This document shows positions 1-6,605 of a DNA stretch of 11,592 nt, one piece after another. The stretch comes from Candidatus Gastranaerophilales bacterium. Its GTDB lineage: Bacteria; Cyanobacteriota; Vampirovibrionia; Gastranaerophilales; UBA9971. Location: positions 1 to 11,592 of the forward strand of contig JANQGS010000258.1 of assembly GCA_028277195.1 (NCBI GenBank), written 5' to 3'. Below the pieces are notes generated by a model. It was not told where the DNA came from. It saw only the letters and a list, made by a program, of their open reading frames with translations, and searched no databases. Made by a program: the position numbers and the translations under genes. How positions within the stretch are numbered: position 1 is the first letter of the stretch; every line of letters starts with the position of its first letter.

Positions 1-1603
1 CAACATCAAGCATGTCCCACGGCAACTCCTCGTCAAGCCCAAACGCCCTTGTTGAATACTCCTCAAGGTCAACCCCGCAGCTCTCTGCCGCCTCAATCCA
101 CAATTGCTTATTAAAATGTTCCTTCCACGCATCAAGATATGACCCCTTTTTATGGGCCGCTTCAATCAATGCCGATAATTTTCCGTCCCCCCTTGAAAAC
201 ACCGCCTCAAGCTGGCACAGGAAAACGTCATGAACGTTTACCTTAACCCCTTTTAAACTTTTTGTTTTTTGCTTTAAATACCTGGTCTTTTCATATATAA
301 CATCGGGTTTTTCCTGGGCACACCACTGGAATGGGGTAAAGGGTTTTGGCACAAAAATAGAGACCGAGCAGGTTATTTTTATATTCCCCGCGCCGGCTTT
401 TATTTTTTTCAGCAGTTCATATATTGCATCAAGGTCTTCAAAAGTTTCGGTTGGCAAGCCTATCATAAAATACAGCTTTACACTGCGCCAGCCCGCTTTA
501 TAAACAGCGGTTACAGCGTTAATAACCTGCTCCTCGGTGAGGTTTTTGTTTACAACGTTTCTTAAGCGCCGGCTGCCGGCTTCCACCGCGAGGGTTATGG
601 TGCTTTTTCTTACCGCCTGGACCATTTCAGCCAGCTCAAGACTGAAATTATCCGCTCGCTGGCTGGGAAGCGATACTGACGCGCCGCCGGGGGCATGCCT
701 GTCATTCAGTTGCGCTACAAGGCTCTCTATGCCCTTATAATCGTTAGATGAAAGCGATAATAAAGAATATTCCTCATACCCGGTGTTTTCCAGCGCCTCC
801 TCAACAAGGCGGATAATATTTTCCCGTGAACGCTCCCTTACCGGGAAGTTCACAAAACAGGGCTGGCAGAACCTGCACATTCTTGTGCATCCTCGCCGTA
901 TCTCAATTACTGCCCTGTCATGCACTGATGAGCTAAAAGGCACGGGGAAATTAACCGGATAGGACCTGTTGTTTATATTGTCAATTCTTTTTTTAATTTT
1001 TCCTGATTTATAGTGACCGGGCATATAAATCCCTTCGATTCCGGATAAGTCATCAAGATTATCCAGAATTTCTATGATTGCACTTTCACCATCACCAAAA
1101 ATAAAAGCATCGACAAAGTCCTCCATTGGTAGCGGATTATACGCTCCGGGCCCTCCCGCTATAACCAGGGGGAAATTCTGCCCCCTCTTACCACGCTTAT
1201 GGGGAATGCCTCCCAATTCAAGCATGGACAGCAACGTGGGATAGCTCAGTTCATACTGGAGGGAAAACGCTATTACGTCAAAATCCCTCAACGGCCTGAA
1301 ACTCTCCACTCCATAAAGGGGTATTTTATTATTTATGAGCTGTTCCTTAAAATCAGCGCCAGGAGCGTAAACCCTGTCAGCCAGAAAATTTCTGTCAGCA
1401 TGGTTATTTATCCTGTCATACAGAATCCTCAGCCCCATATTAGAGATACCGATTTCGTACAAATCCGGGAACGCCAGTGCTACCCGCACCCGGGCACTAT
1501 CCCAGTTTTTATTTGCGCTGCCGGGCTCGTTGCCTATATAGCGTGAGGGTTTATTTACTTTATATAAAATTTTTTCAATTTTTTCGAGTGATAAATTTTG
1601 CAT
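1..1603 (-). CDS. B12-binding-type radical SAM protein (TIGR03960-like), C-terminus cut by window edge
   Basis: This frame stays open for 534 codons from the ATG at 1603 to the left edge, so the C-terminus is missing. I translated it by hand and found no stop. The first ~200 residues resemble the cobalamin-binding-like region of this family, with a KPSRYIGNE stretch near residues 18-26 and a GGPGAYNPLP stretch near 150-159. The radical SAM [4Fe-4S] motif is CTRMCRFC, with Cys239, Cys243 and Cys246. The visible end contains LPWDMLDV, a typical late motif of the family. Members are uncharacterised and often sit beside a DUF2344 partner gene, which would lie outside the window. The start fits family N-termini but has no Shine-Dalgarno site. 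A well-placed 14-codon ORF ends 10 bases upstream, so translation may be coupled. The family call is from recognised motifs, not a search. Confidence 0.9.
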   Translation of the reverse strand, partial: MQNLSLEKIEKILYKVNKPSRYIGNEPGSANKNWDSARVRVALAFPDLYEIGISNMGLRILYDRINNHADRNFLADRVYAPGADFKEQLINNKIPLYGVESFRPLRDFDVIAFSLQYELSYPTLLSMLELGGIPHKRGKRGQNFPLVIAGGPGAYNPLPMEDFVDAFIFGDGESAIIEILDNLDDLSGIEGIYMPGHYKSGKIKKRIDNINNRSYPVNFPVPFSSSVHDRAVIEIRRGCTRMCRFCQPCFVNFPVRERSRENIIRLVEEALENTGYEEYSLLSLSSNDYKGIESLVAQLNDRHAPGGASVSLPSQRADNFSLELAEMVQAVRKSTITLAVEAGSRRLRNVVNKNLTEEQVINAVTAVYKAGWRSVKLYFMIGLPTETFEDLDAIYELLKKIKAGAGNIKITCSVSIFVPKPFTPFQWCAQEKPDVIYEKTRYLKQKTKSLKGVKVNVHDVFLCQLEAVFSRGDGKLSALIEAAHKKGSYLDAWKEHFNKQLWIEAAESCGVDLEEYSTRAFGLDEELPWDMLDV

Positions 1604-1613
1604 TAATTAAGTG

Positions 1614-1658
1614 TTATTCTGAATATATTACTAAAAGTTTTTTATCCTGCTGCTTCAT
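1614..1658 (-). CDS. Possible 14-codon leader ORF upstream of the radical SAM gene
   Basis: The ORF encodes MKQQDKKLLVIYSE and stops 10 bases before the radical SAM ATG, in a different frame. It has a perfect AAAGGAG ribosome site six bases upstream, while the large gene has none. This suggests translation starts here and ribosomes re-initiate downstream. There is no run of one amino acid, so it is not a classic amino-acid attenuator. It may instead be a chance ORF, or the remnant of an older start after a frameshift. Confidence 0.35.
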   Translation of the reverse strand: MKQQDKKLLVIYSE

Positions 1659-1664
1659 AGAATA

Positions 1665-1671
1665 CTCCTTT
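1665..1671 (-). promoter_or_regulatory. Strong ribosome binding site AAAGGAG before the mini-ORF
   Basis: On the minus strand AAAGGAG lies six bases before the ATG at 1658. It is among the best Shine-Dalgarno sequences in the window, yet no long ORF starts behind it. Confidence 0.55.
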
Positions 1672-1679
1672 ATTTACAA

Positions 1680-1721
1680 CTTCTAAGAACCAAAAGGGTA
1701 CTGCAATTTATTCCTGAGAAG
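1680..1721 (-). promoter_or_regulatory. Possible leader hairpin between ndk and the radical SAM gene
   Basis: The ~210-base gap at 1604-1816 holds an imperfect stem whose arms are 1680-1689 and 1711-1721. The outer five pairs are perfect, followed by a mismatch and a bulge. A TATAAT hexamer lies upstream on the minus strand at 1801-1806, just after the ndk stop, but I found no convincing -35 box. Together these could make a separate leader for the radical SAM gene. The stem is modest and could be chance. Confidence 0.25.
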
Positions 1722-1816
1722 GCTTCCCAAAATACGGCCTGTCTGTGAATGAATCCGCCCGGCAAAAATCCAATTTCATTTTTAGTGTTCAATTTTTTTT
1801 ATTATATCAAAAAATC

Positions 1817-2266
1817 TCAAATAAACTGTCCTTCCATATCCCTTTTCCAACCAGGAATGAGCTCCTTTTCATCGAAAAATATTGCGATTTCCCTTTCTGC
1901 GCTAACGGTTGAGTCTGAGCCATGCACAACATTCCTCTGCATTGTATGGGCATAATCAGCCCTGATTGTGCCCGGGTCAGCATTGGCCGGGTTTGTTGCG
2001 CCCATGAGTTTTCTTGCTGCTTCAACAGCATTTACGCCCTCTAAAACCATGACAACCACCGGCCCGCTTGTTATAAAATCCACAAGGCTTTCAAAAAACG
2101 GCTTGCCAAAGTGTTCGGCGTAATGTTTTTCTGCTGTTTGCCTGTCGAGTTGGAGTATTTTCAACCCAATTATTTTAAAACCCTTTTTCTCAAACCTCTG
2201 TATTACCTCTCCAATAAGCCCTCGCTGCACCGCATCGGGCTTTACAGCTATAAATGTTCTTTCCAT
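1817..2266 (-). CDS. ndk: Nucleoside diphosphate kinase
   Basis: This 149-residue protein is a full-length nucleoside diphosphate kinase. The family moves the gamma-phosphate from one nucleoside triphosphate to another nucleoside diphosphate through a phosphohistidine, balancing cytosolic NTP and dNTP pools. The active-site motif NVVHGSDS places the catalytic His at residue 115. Other expected residues are Lys9 in AVKPD, Tyr49, Arg85, Thr91, Arg102 and Asn112. The length is close to the bacterial norm, with a few extra C-terminal residues. The ATG at 2266 is preceded by a GGAGAG ribosome site and a TATAAT box. It lies between an XRE regulator and a radical SAM gene on the same strand, with gaps of about 110 and 213 bases, so tight operon membership is unlikely. 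Confidence 0.97.
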   Translation of the reverse strand: MERTFIAVKPDAVQRGLIGEVIQRFEKKGFKIIGLKILQLDRQTAEKHYAEHFGKPFFESLVDFITSGPVVVMVLEGVNAVEAARKLMGATNPANADPGTIRADYAHTMQRNVVHGSDSTVSAEREIAIFFDEKELIPGWKRDMEGQFI

Positions 2267-2302
2267 CAGCTCTCTCCAAATGTACTGTGTCTTAGATTTT
2301 TA

Positions 2303-2308
2303 ATTATA
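2303..2308 (-). promoter_or_regulatory. Candidate -10 box for ndk
   Basis: A perfect TATAAT on the minus strand lies 34 bases before the ndk ATG, which would give a leader of about 30 bases. No good -35 box is seen at the usual spacing. Confidence 0.4.
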
Positions 2309-2376
2309 TAACAATTTTACCACTTTCCGTGTTATTGCGAAGAAAACTGAAAGGCTGACATCAGGAAAGTTCATCA

Positions 2377-2856
2377 TCACCCATTGCGGGCCGATGGGGG
2401 ATATTTTGAAGAATTTTGAGGATATCGGGCGGTTTCCTGGTCATTGATGTGGTCTTTTATGGATTTTTTTATCCTGGAAATCAGCATGGTCCACTCTTCT
2501 TCAGTTTTGGAGTCTTTATTGAGCCCGATTTCCAGCATAAATTCCTGAAAGTCCTGTATTTGTCTCAAAAGTTTCCGGGAATAATGACGACCATTGCCGG
2601 AGTGGTTATTTCCGGGGTCATTAACCTTTACTCCCCTTGTAATCCTTTGCAGTTTGTCTACTGAAACACCAAAGCCCCTGGATAATTTTTCAAAGGTTGC
2701 AAGGGTCGGGCTTATGTTTTTCCTGGTGGTCGGGTTTATCCCTTTTATTAGCTGGTTTAAGTAGGAATGGCTTATGCCGCATTTAACTGATATTTCCCTT
2801 TCGGACATGTTGAGTTCGTTTAATCGTTTTTTTAAATACCTGCCTAAATGGTTCAT
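2377..2856 (-). CDS. XRE-family HTH transcriptional regulator
   Basis: This 159-residue protein has an N-terminal Cro/C1-type helix-turn-helix at about residues 5-72. It shows the usual pattern: a first helix (LGRYLKKRLNELNMSEREIS), a turn and recognition helix (VKCGISHSYLNQLIKG), and later helices ending in FGVSVDKLQRITRG. The middle is polar and Asn/Gly-rich (about 75-90), followed by a charged helical segment at about 95-135 that could mediate oligomerisation. The C-tail is Pro/Ser-rich. The target is unknown, though such proteins often regulate themselves. It lies 91 AT-rich bases after the RlmN-like gene and may be co-transcribed with it. The start at 2856 has AAGGGT about ten bases upstream, within a 13-base element also found before the second HTH gene at 6966. 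Confidence 0.85.
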   Translation of the reverse strand: MNHLGRYLKKRLNELNMSEREISVKCGISHSYLNQLIKGINPTTRKNISPTLATFEKLSRGFGVSVDKLQRITRGVKVNDPGNNHSGNGRHYSRKLLRQIQDFQEFMLEIGLNKDSKTEEEWTMLISRIKKSIKDHINDQETARYPQNSSKYPPSARNG

Positions 2857-2858
2857 AT

Positions 2859-2871
2859 AAATATTACCCTT
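2859..2871 (-). promoter_or_regulatory. Start-proximal element shared with the other HTH gene
   Basis: On the minus strand this reads AAGGGTAATATTT and ends two bases before the XRE ATG. The 70-aa HTH gene has AAGGGTTATATTT three bases before its ATG, a 12 of 13 match. AAGGG may simply be the ribosome site, but the match extends past it. Confidence 0.35.
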
Positions 2872-2947
2872 ATAATCTCATTTCAAATTATAAAACAAAT
2901 TTTAATTTTATTTAAATGTATAACTATTATAAATTTAAGTCAATAAT

Positions 2948-3898
2948 TTATTTAAACTGTAAATTTAAATTTTTAATTTTATAAGTATAACCTTTTACCA
3001 GCTTTTCCTTTGCCTGCTCAAATTTTTCCAGGTACTGGCCGCAATTGCTTCCTATGTAGTTTTCCTCGAGTTCCCCGATACTTAATATAACTTCATATTT
3101 TAATTTTTTTAGTTCGTTAATTAAGTTTCCCCTGCGGTTTGACAGCAGCAAATCAGAGTGGAGGTTGTGCTTCAGGGCGTTATATGTGGGGTTAACCGGG
3201 GTAATTTTTACCAGGAATATGTCGGGTGAAAAATATTTTTGCAAAAATTCAGGCTCAAACGGCGTATCATCAGCAAGGGCAAAGTTGAGGGTTATTTTCC
3301 TGTGGTTTTTTTCGTAAAAATCCATGCCGTAATCTGCTATTGCCTGAAAATCCATTTTTTTCACCGGGATTAAACGGTCCCTGTAGCCCTGGTCGGTTGT
3401 GTGGATTGAGAATTGGAGCTGGAATTTTTCCCTGTATATTTCTTTTTTTATTAAGAGCAGTTGTTCAAAAAATTTTTCCGTACCTACAGGCGCAATGGTT
3501 GAAACAGAAGGCATGAACCCCGGGGCGTCGTACCTGGCATGAAATTCCGACAATACGTCAAGCACATTCATGTTCAGTGCGGGCTCACCCATGCGGGCAA
3601 ACTGGATTTTAAATTTTTCCGCCGGTATTTTCCTGTCGGGGTAGCGTGTTTTTACGAGGAAATCAATTTGTTCAAACAGTTCTTCTTTTGAGAGTTTACC
3701 CCGGTAAATTCCCCCTGCGTCGCAAAAAGCGCATTTTACGCAGCACCCGAACAGGCTGGATATAATAAGCACCCATTTTTTTCCCCTTGGTACAGGCGGC
3801 TGGGTTGATTCCACGAACTCAACTCTTTTTCCGTTATCCATTTGGGCTATATACACAGTTGCGATGTTGTTGTTGCCGGTTTTTGCGAGGATTTTCAT
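2948..3898 (-). CDS. RlmN/Cfr-like radical SAM protein lacking the resolving cysteine
   Basis: This 316-residue protein resembles the class A radical SAM RNA methyltransferases RlmN and Cfr. The cluster motif is CCVKCAFC, with Cys52, Cys56 and Cys59. Other RlmN-like parts are ARMGEPALN (101-109), a Ser-Thr motif SVSTIAPVG (131-139), SIHTTDQGYRDRLIPVKK (164-181) and a late NCGQ with Cys286. Cys286 matches the cysteine that carries the methyl group in RlmN. The other catalytic cysteine of RlmN lies seven residues before the first cluster cysteine, and here that position is Ile45. The ~90-residue N-terminal RNA-binding domain is reduced to about 40 residues. The enzyme is therefore probably a paralogue with altered chemistry or substrate, not housekeeping RlmN. 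No ribosome site precedes the ATG at 3898. It is divergent from the tRNA-Ser gene. Confidence 0.8.
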   Translation of the reverse strand: MKILAKTGNNNIATVYIAQMDNGKRVEFVESTQPPVPRGKKWVLIISSLFGCCVKCAFCDAGGIYRGKLSKEELFEQIDFLVKTRYPDRKIPAEKFKIQFARMGEPALNMNVLDVLSEFHARYDAPGFMPSVSTIAPVGTEKFFEQLLLIKKEIYREKFQLQFSIHTTDQGYRDRLIPVKKMDFQAIADYGMDFYEKNHRKITLNFALADDTPFEPEFLQKYFSPDIFLVKITPVNPTYNALKHNLHSDLLLSNRRGNLINELKKLKYEVILSIGELEENYIGSNCGQYLEKFEQAKEKLVKGYTYKIKNLNLQFK

Positions 3899-3961
3899 TT
3901 ATTTTTAGTGGGATTATTTGTGATGGCATAGTAATTATCTTCCTGCCAGTTAAAATACTAA

Positions 3962-3989
3962 TTGAAACAAATTTTTGAAACAATATAAT
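3962..3989 (+). promoter_or_regulatory. Sigma-70-type promoter for tRNA-Ser
   Basis: TTGAAA at 3962-3967 and TATAAT at 3984-3989 are separated by 16 bases, matching consensus at 11 of 12 positions. The start point would fall near 3996, about 24 bases before the tRNA. It is the best promoter in the window and could also drive the DUF1858 and purM genes by read-through. Confidence 0.7.
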
Positions 3990-4019
3990 TAATTGTGTTA
4001 AACTAAAAAATACTCCAAA

Positions 4020-4106
4020 GGAGGAGTGGCAGAGTGGTTGAATGCAGCGGTCTTGAAAACCGCCGTGGGGGCGACTCCACCGGGGGTTCGAATCCCTCCT
4101 CCTCCG
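4020..4106 (+). tRNA. tRNA-Ser(UGA)
   Basis: The gene folds into a class II tRNA of 87 bases. The acceptor stem GGAGGAG pairs with CTCCTCC at 4099-4105, followed by the discriminator G typical of tRNA-Ser. The anticodon loop CTTGAAA gives UGA. A long variable arm and a TTCGAAT T-loop are present. CCA is not encoded, since the next bases are CA followed by TT. The DUF1858 start lies only 42 bases downstream with no terminator between, so the tRNA may be processed from a tRNA-mRNA transcript. Confidence 0.97.
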
Positions 4107-4148
4107 CATTCACGAAGCGGGTATGAAAAAATCCGAAAGGGGAAAACC

Positions 4149-4370
4149 ATGACTACAGACCGGAAAATAACTAAAGAAATGAGTATAATCGACATCGTCC
4201 AGAACTACCCGGAAACATTAAGCGTATTCCAGCAGTACGGCCTCGGGTGCATAGGATGTGCGGCTGCCCGGTTTGAAAACCTTGAAGCAGGCGCGAGAGT
4301 ACACGGCATTGACCCTGACAGGCTTGTTAATGACCTTAATAAAGCCCTGGGCCAGGAAAATCATGCTTAA
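4149..4370 (+). CDS. DUF1858 redox-disulfide domain protein
   Basis: This 73-residue protein is a single DUF1858 domain, the small domain named for its association with hybrid-cluster (prismane) proteins and carrying a possible redox disulfide. The hallmark GLGCIGC is present, with Cys34 and Cys37 following the usual helix ending in FQQYGLGC. The function is not established. The CxxC suggests electron transfer, metal binding or thiol redox in the cytosol. The ATG at 4149 is chosen because AAAGGGG precedes it and earlier in-frame starts fall inside tRNA-Ser. The stop overlaps the purM start by eight bases, so the two are probably translationally coupled. Pairing with a purine gene is unusual. 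Confidence 0.9.
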   Translation: MTTDRKITKEMSIIDIVQNYPETLSVFQQYGLGCIGCAAARFENLEAGARVHGIDPDRLVNDLNKALGQENHA

Positions 4371-5280
4371 CTATGAACAGGCAGGCGTCAGTATACAAAA
4401 AGCCGATGCCCTCACTGAACTTATAAAACAGGATGTAAAAAGTGACAATATCGGCATGTTCGCCGGTTTTTACGAACATGCGGCCTTTCCCGACTATTAC
4501 CTCGTAGGCTGCACTGACGGTGTGGGAACTAAAATCATCCCGCTTATAGAGAAAAATAAAATAGAAACAATTGCCGTTGACCTTATAGCAATGAACTTAA
4601 ACGACATGGTCTGCACAGGAGCGAAGCCGTTGTTTTTTTTAGATTATTTTGCCGTTAATAAACTCGATGTGGACATAGCCTCCAGGTTTATAAAAACATT
4701 GAAACAGGAACTGTCCGGGTATAACTGCGCCCTTTTAGGGGGAGAGACAGCGGAATTAAGCGACCTTGTAACAGAGGGACACTTTGACGTGGCCGGGTTT
4801 GCGGTTGGTTTGGTCAGGAAAGACAGGATTTTATCAAAGAAAAACGTGAATGAGGGTGATGTTATAATAGGTCTTAAATCCAGCGGCCCCCACTCAAACG
4901 GCTATACCCTGATAAGAAAAGTGCTCCCGGGCGATGAAATGGACGGGGCGCTTGAGCCTACATATATCTACGTGAATGAAATCCTTGAGCTATGCGATAA
5001 AAACCTTATAAAGGCCTGTGCAAACATAACGGGCGGCGGGCTAACCAGTAACATCCAAAGAGTTATCCCTGAAAACCTGAAATTTAATATAGAAAAAAGT
5101 AAAATCCCCAAACAGCCTGTGTTTGAGAGATTATTACGCCTTGTTGGGGAGCAGGAGGCTTATAAAACATTTAATATGGGGGTAGGGATGTGCGTTATAG
5201 CCTCGGAGGACAAAATTTCGGAAATTACAAGAATTTGCAAAAAATATGAGCCGTTTATTCTGGGCCAGATATATCAATAA
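4363..5280 (+). CDS. purM: Phosphoribosylformylglycinamidine cyclo-ligase (AIR synthetase)
   Basis: PurM closes the imidazole ring in the fifth step of purine synthesis, turning FGAM and ATP into AIR. The 305-residue product shows TDGVGTK (51-57), DLIAMNLND (73-81), GGETAEL (126-132), HSNGY (177-181), ITGGG (222-226) and FNMGVGM (270-276). The start at 4363 is supported by AGGA upstream, the eight-base overlap with the DUF1858 gene, and family N-termini beginning near YEQAGVSI. In-frame starts further upstream lie inside the DUF1858 gene. The protein is some 30-40 residues shorter than the usual ~345, with a compact C-terminus. The position that is usually His in HITGGG is Asn221. No other purine gene is visible. 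The fold and key motifs are intact, so it is probably active. Confidence 0.93.
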   Translation: MLNYEQAGVSIQKADALTELIKQDVKSDNIGMFAGFYEHAAFPDYYLVGCTDGVGTKIIPLIEKNKIETIAVDLIAMNLNDMVCTGAKPLFFLDYFAVNKLDVDIASRFIKTLKQELSGYNCALLGGETAELSDLVTEGHFDVAGFAVGLVRKDRILSKKNVNEGDVIIGLKSSGPHSNGYTLIRKVLPGDEMDGALEPTYIYVNEILELCDKNLIKACANITGGGLTSNIQRVIPENLKFNIEKSKIPKQPVFERLLRLVGEQEAYKTFNMGVGMCVIASEDKISEITRICKKYEPFILGQIYQ

Positions 5281-5298
5281 AAAATTGTGATTTTATCT

Positions 5299-5304
5299 TA
5301 TAAT
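5299..5304 (+). promoter_or_regulatory. TATAAT box placed for a leaderless nfnA transcript
   Basis: TATAAT ends seven bases before the ATG at 5312, so transcription would begin at or next to that start codon. No -35 box or Shine-Dalgarno site is visible. The alternative ATG at 5303 would overlap this box. Confidence 0.4.
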
Positions 5305-5311
5305 GTTAATT

Positions 5312-6148
5312 ATGGGATACAGGATAGTTTCAAAGACAGAATTAAGCGAAAACCTTTTTGAAATGAGGGTAATTGCCCCCTATGCGGTAAAAAACGCGGC
5401 AGCCGGCCAGTTTATAATCATCAGGGTTGACGAGGAGGGTGAGCGTGTGCCTTTAACCATTGCTGATATTGATAAAGGGAAAAAAGAACTGACAATGGTG
5501 TTTATGGCAGTGGGTTATTCGACTAAGAAACTCGCCCGGCTTAATGCGGGGGATGAAATACAGGACATTGCGGGTCCGCTTGGCATTCCCACGGAAATAA
5601 AAAATTACGGCACGGTGGTTTGCGTGGCCGGCGGGTACGGCGCAGCCCCGGCTTATCTTATTGCAAAGGCTTTTAAGGAAGCGGGCAACAGGGTTTATAT
5701 AATAGTGGGGGCAAGGACAGGGGATTTAATTTTCTGGAGGGAGAGAATGAAATCAGTAAGTGACGGGTACTTTATCACAACTGATGACGGCTCCCTGGGC
5801 AGGAAAGGGCTTGTAACCCACCAGCTCGGCGAGCTTATAAGGGATGAAAAAACAGGCCATGTCATGGCTATCGGGCCCGTACCCATGATGAAGGCGGTTG
5901 CTGATTTGACGAGGGACAGGGGGGTTTACACAGTTGTAAGCATGAACACGCTTATGGTTGACGGGACGGGTATGTGCGGTTCATGCCGACTGACTGTTGA
6001 TGGGCAGGTCAGGTTTGCCTGCGTGGACGGTCCTGATTTTGACGCTCATAAGGTGGATTTTGATGAAGTGATACGGCGGACGTCAGCGTACAGTGACCAC
6101 GAGAAACGCATTGACGGGAACTGTCGGTTATCACTTAATAGTCAGTGA
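5312..6148 (+). CDS. NfnA-like ferredoxin-NADP+ reductase alpha subunit (FAD / [2Fe-2S])
   Basis: This 278-residue flavoprotein resembles the small subunit of NADH-dependent ferredoxin:NADP+ oxidoreductase (NfnA, also called sulfide dehydrogenase SudB) and the PyrK electron-transfer proteins. An N-terminal FAD domain carries RVPLTI (45-50). A nucleotide-binding domain carries GGYGAAPA (107-114). The C-terminal [2Fe-2S] site reads DGTGMCGSC, then Cys237. Three cysteines (222, 225, 237) and Asp217 fit the unusual Asp/Cys3 ligation described for NfnA. NfnA normally pairs with a glutamate-synthase-like NfnB encoded next to it, but no such gene follows here. It starts 31 bases after purM without a ribosome site. 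ATG 5303 would add three residues. GltD-type diaphorase or PyrK partnerships are alternatives. Confidence 0.85.
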   Translation: MGYRIVSKTELSENLFEMRVIAPYAVKNAAAGQFIIIRVDEEGERVPLTIADIDKGKKELTMVFMAVGYSTKKLARLNAGDEIQDIAGPLGIPTEIKNYGTVVCVAGGYGAAPAYLIAKAFKEAGNRVYIIVGARTGDLIFWRERMKSVSDGYFITTDDGSLGRKGLVTHQLGELIRDEKTGHVMAIGPVPMMKAVADLTRDRGVYTVVSMNTLMVDGTGMCGSCRLTVDGQVRFACVDGPDFDAHKVDFDEVIRRTSAYSDHEKRIDGNCRLSLNSQ

Positions 6149-6156
6149 GTCTTTTT
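6131..6156 (+). terminator. Weak terminator overlapping the nfnA stop
   Basis: TCACT (6131-6135) pairs with AGTGA (6144-6148), which contains the stop codon, and a short T tract follows at 6152-6156. Five pairs are few, but the site lies between converging genes where a terminator is expected. Confidence 0.3.
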
Positions 6157-6164
6157 ACGAATCT

Positions 6165-6524
6165 TTACTTTTTAAACCAGCCTTTTACCGCATCTATAGG
6201 TCTGTTTACTATATTATCTACTATCCATTCGCTGGCCTGTTTCCCTTTTTGCATGAAGCCTTTTTCAGCGTTTTTAAAGACCACTCCCTTGCCCAGGTAA
6301 GCTAAACCAATAATTGCCGCTGCCGTGGCTGCCAGGCCGCCTATAACCTTAAGCCAGGAGTGCTTTTTCTTTTTCTCTCCGCTGTGATAATCACCGTCAA
6401 AGCTGGATGATGCAGGGTTAGCAAGTCCGCTTTGCGGGAATCTCTGTGAAGGACTGAGGTCTATCATCTGTCTTTGTTGATATGTGCCTAATATGCTAGG
6501 GCTTCCTACTGCTGGTGCTACCAT
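6165..6524 (-). CDS. Small basic single-span membrane protein of unknown function
   Basis: I do not recognise this 119-residue protein. Residues 1-50 are polar, Ser/Pro/Gln-rich and probably disordered. A KKKK patch at 51-54 precedes one hydrophobic segment at about 57-78, rich in Gly, Ala and Ile (WLKVIGGLAATAAAIIGLAY). The C-terminal part is basic and ends with an amphipathic WIVDNIV...VKGWFKK stretch. It looks like a bitopic inner-membrane protein with no cleavable signal. AAAGGGG precedes the ATG at 6524 at good spacing, which supports a real gene. It converges on nfnA with 16 bases between stops. Downstream of the HTH gene and at the edge of an AT-rich accessory block, it may be accessory itself. 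Confidence 0.65.
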   Translation of the reverse strand: MVAPAVGSPSILGTYQQRQMIDLSPSQRFPQSGLANPASSSFDGDYHSGEKKKKHSWLKVIGGLAATAAAIIGLAYLGKGVVFKNAEKGFMQKGKQASEWIVDNIVNRPIDAVKGWFKK

Positions 6525-6605
6525 ATGCTTTCCCCTTTACTTTATTAATCAACTCTTTTTTATGTTTATAAATTAGAACTGATTTTATAAAACATATGAT
6601 GAACT

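Noticed and set aside
1199..1546. 115-aa plus-strand ORF
   Set aside because: It is antisense to the radical SAM gene, whose frame has clear family motifs; no ribosome site or recognisable product.
1603..1658. Frameshift joining the mini-ORF to the radical SAM gene
   Set aside because: The ATG at 1603 already gives a family-like full N-terminus, so no correction is needed; kept only as an alternative.
4026..4148. Longer DUF1858 ORF starting inside tRNA-Ser
   Set aside because: The extension translates the tRNA itself; the ATG at 4149 has a good ribosome site and matches the domain start.
4123..4152. Nine-codon ORF MKKSERGKP overlapping the DUF1858 start
   Set aside because: No ribosome site of its own, and it holds the ribosome site of the DUF1858 gene; probably chance.
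3834..4195. Minus-strand ORFs across tRNA-Ser
   Set aside because: They translate the reverse strand of a tRNA and parts of flanking genes.
4258..4362. Longer purM start giving 340 residues
   Set aside because: The extra 35 residues lie within the DUF1858 gene in another frame and do not resemble PurM; the start at 4363 has AGGA and fits the family.
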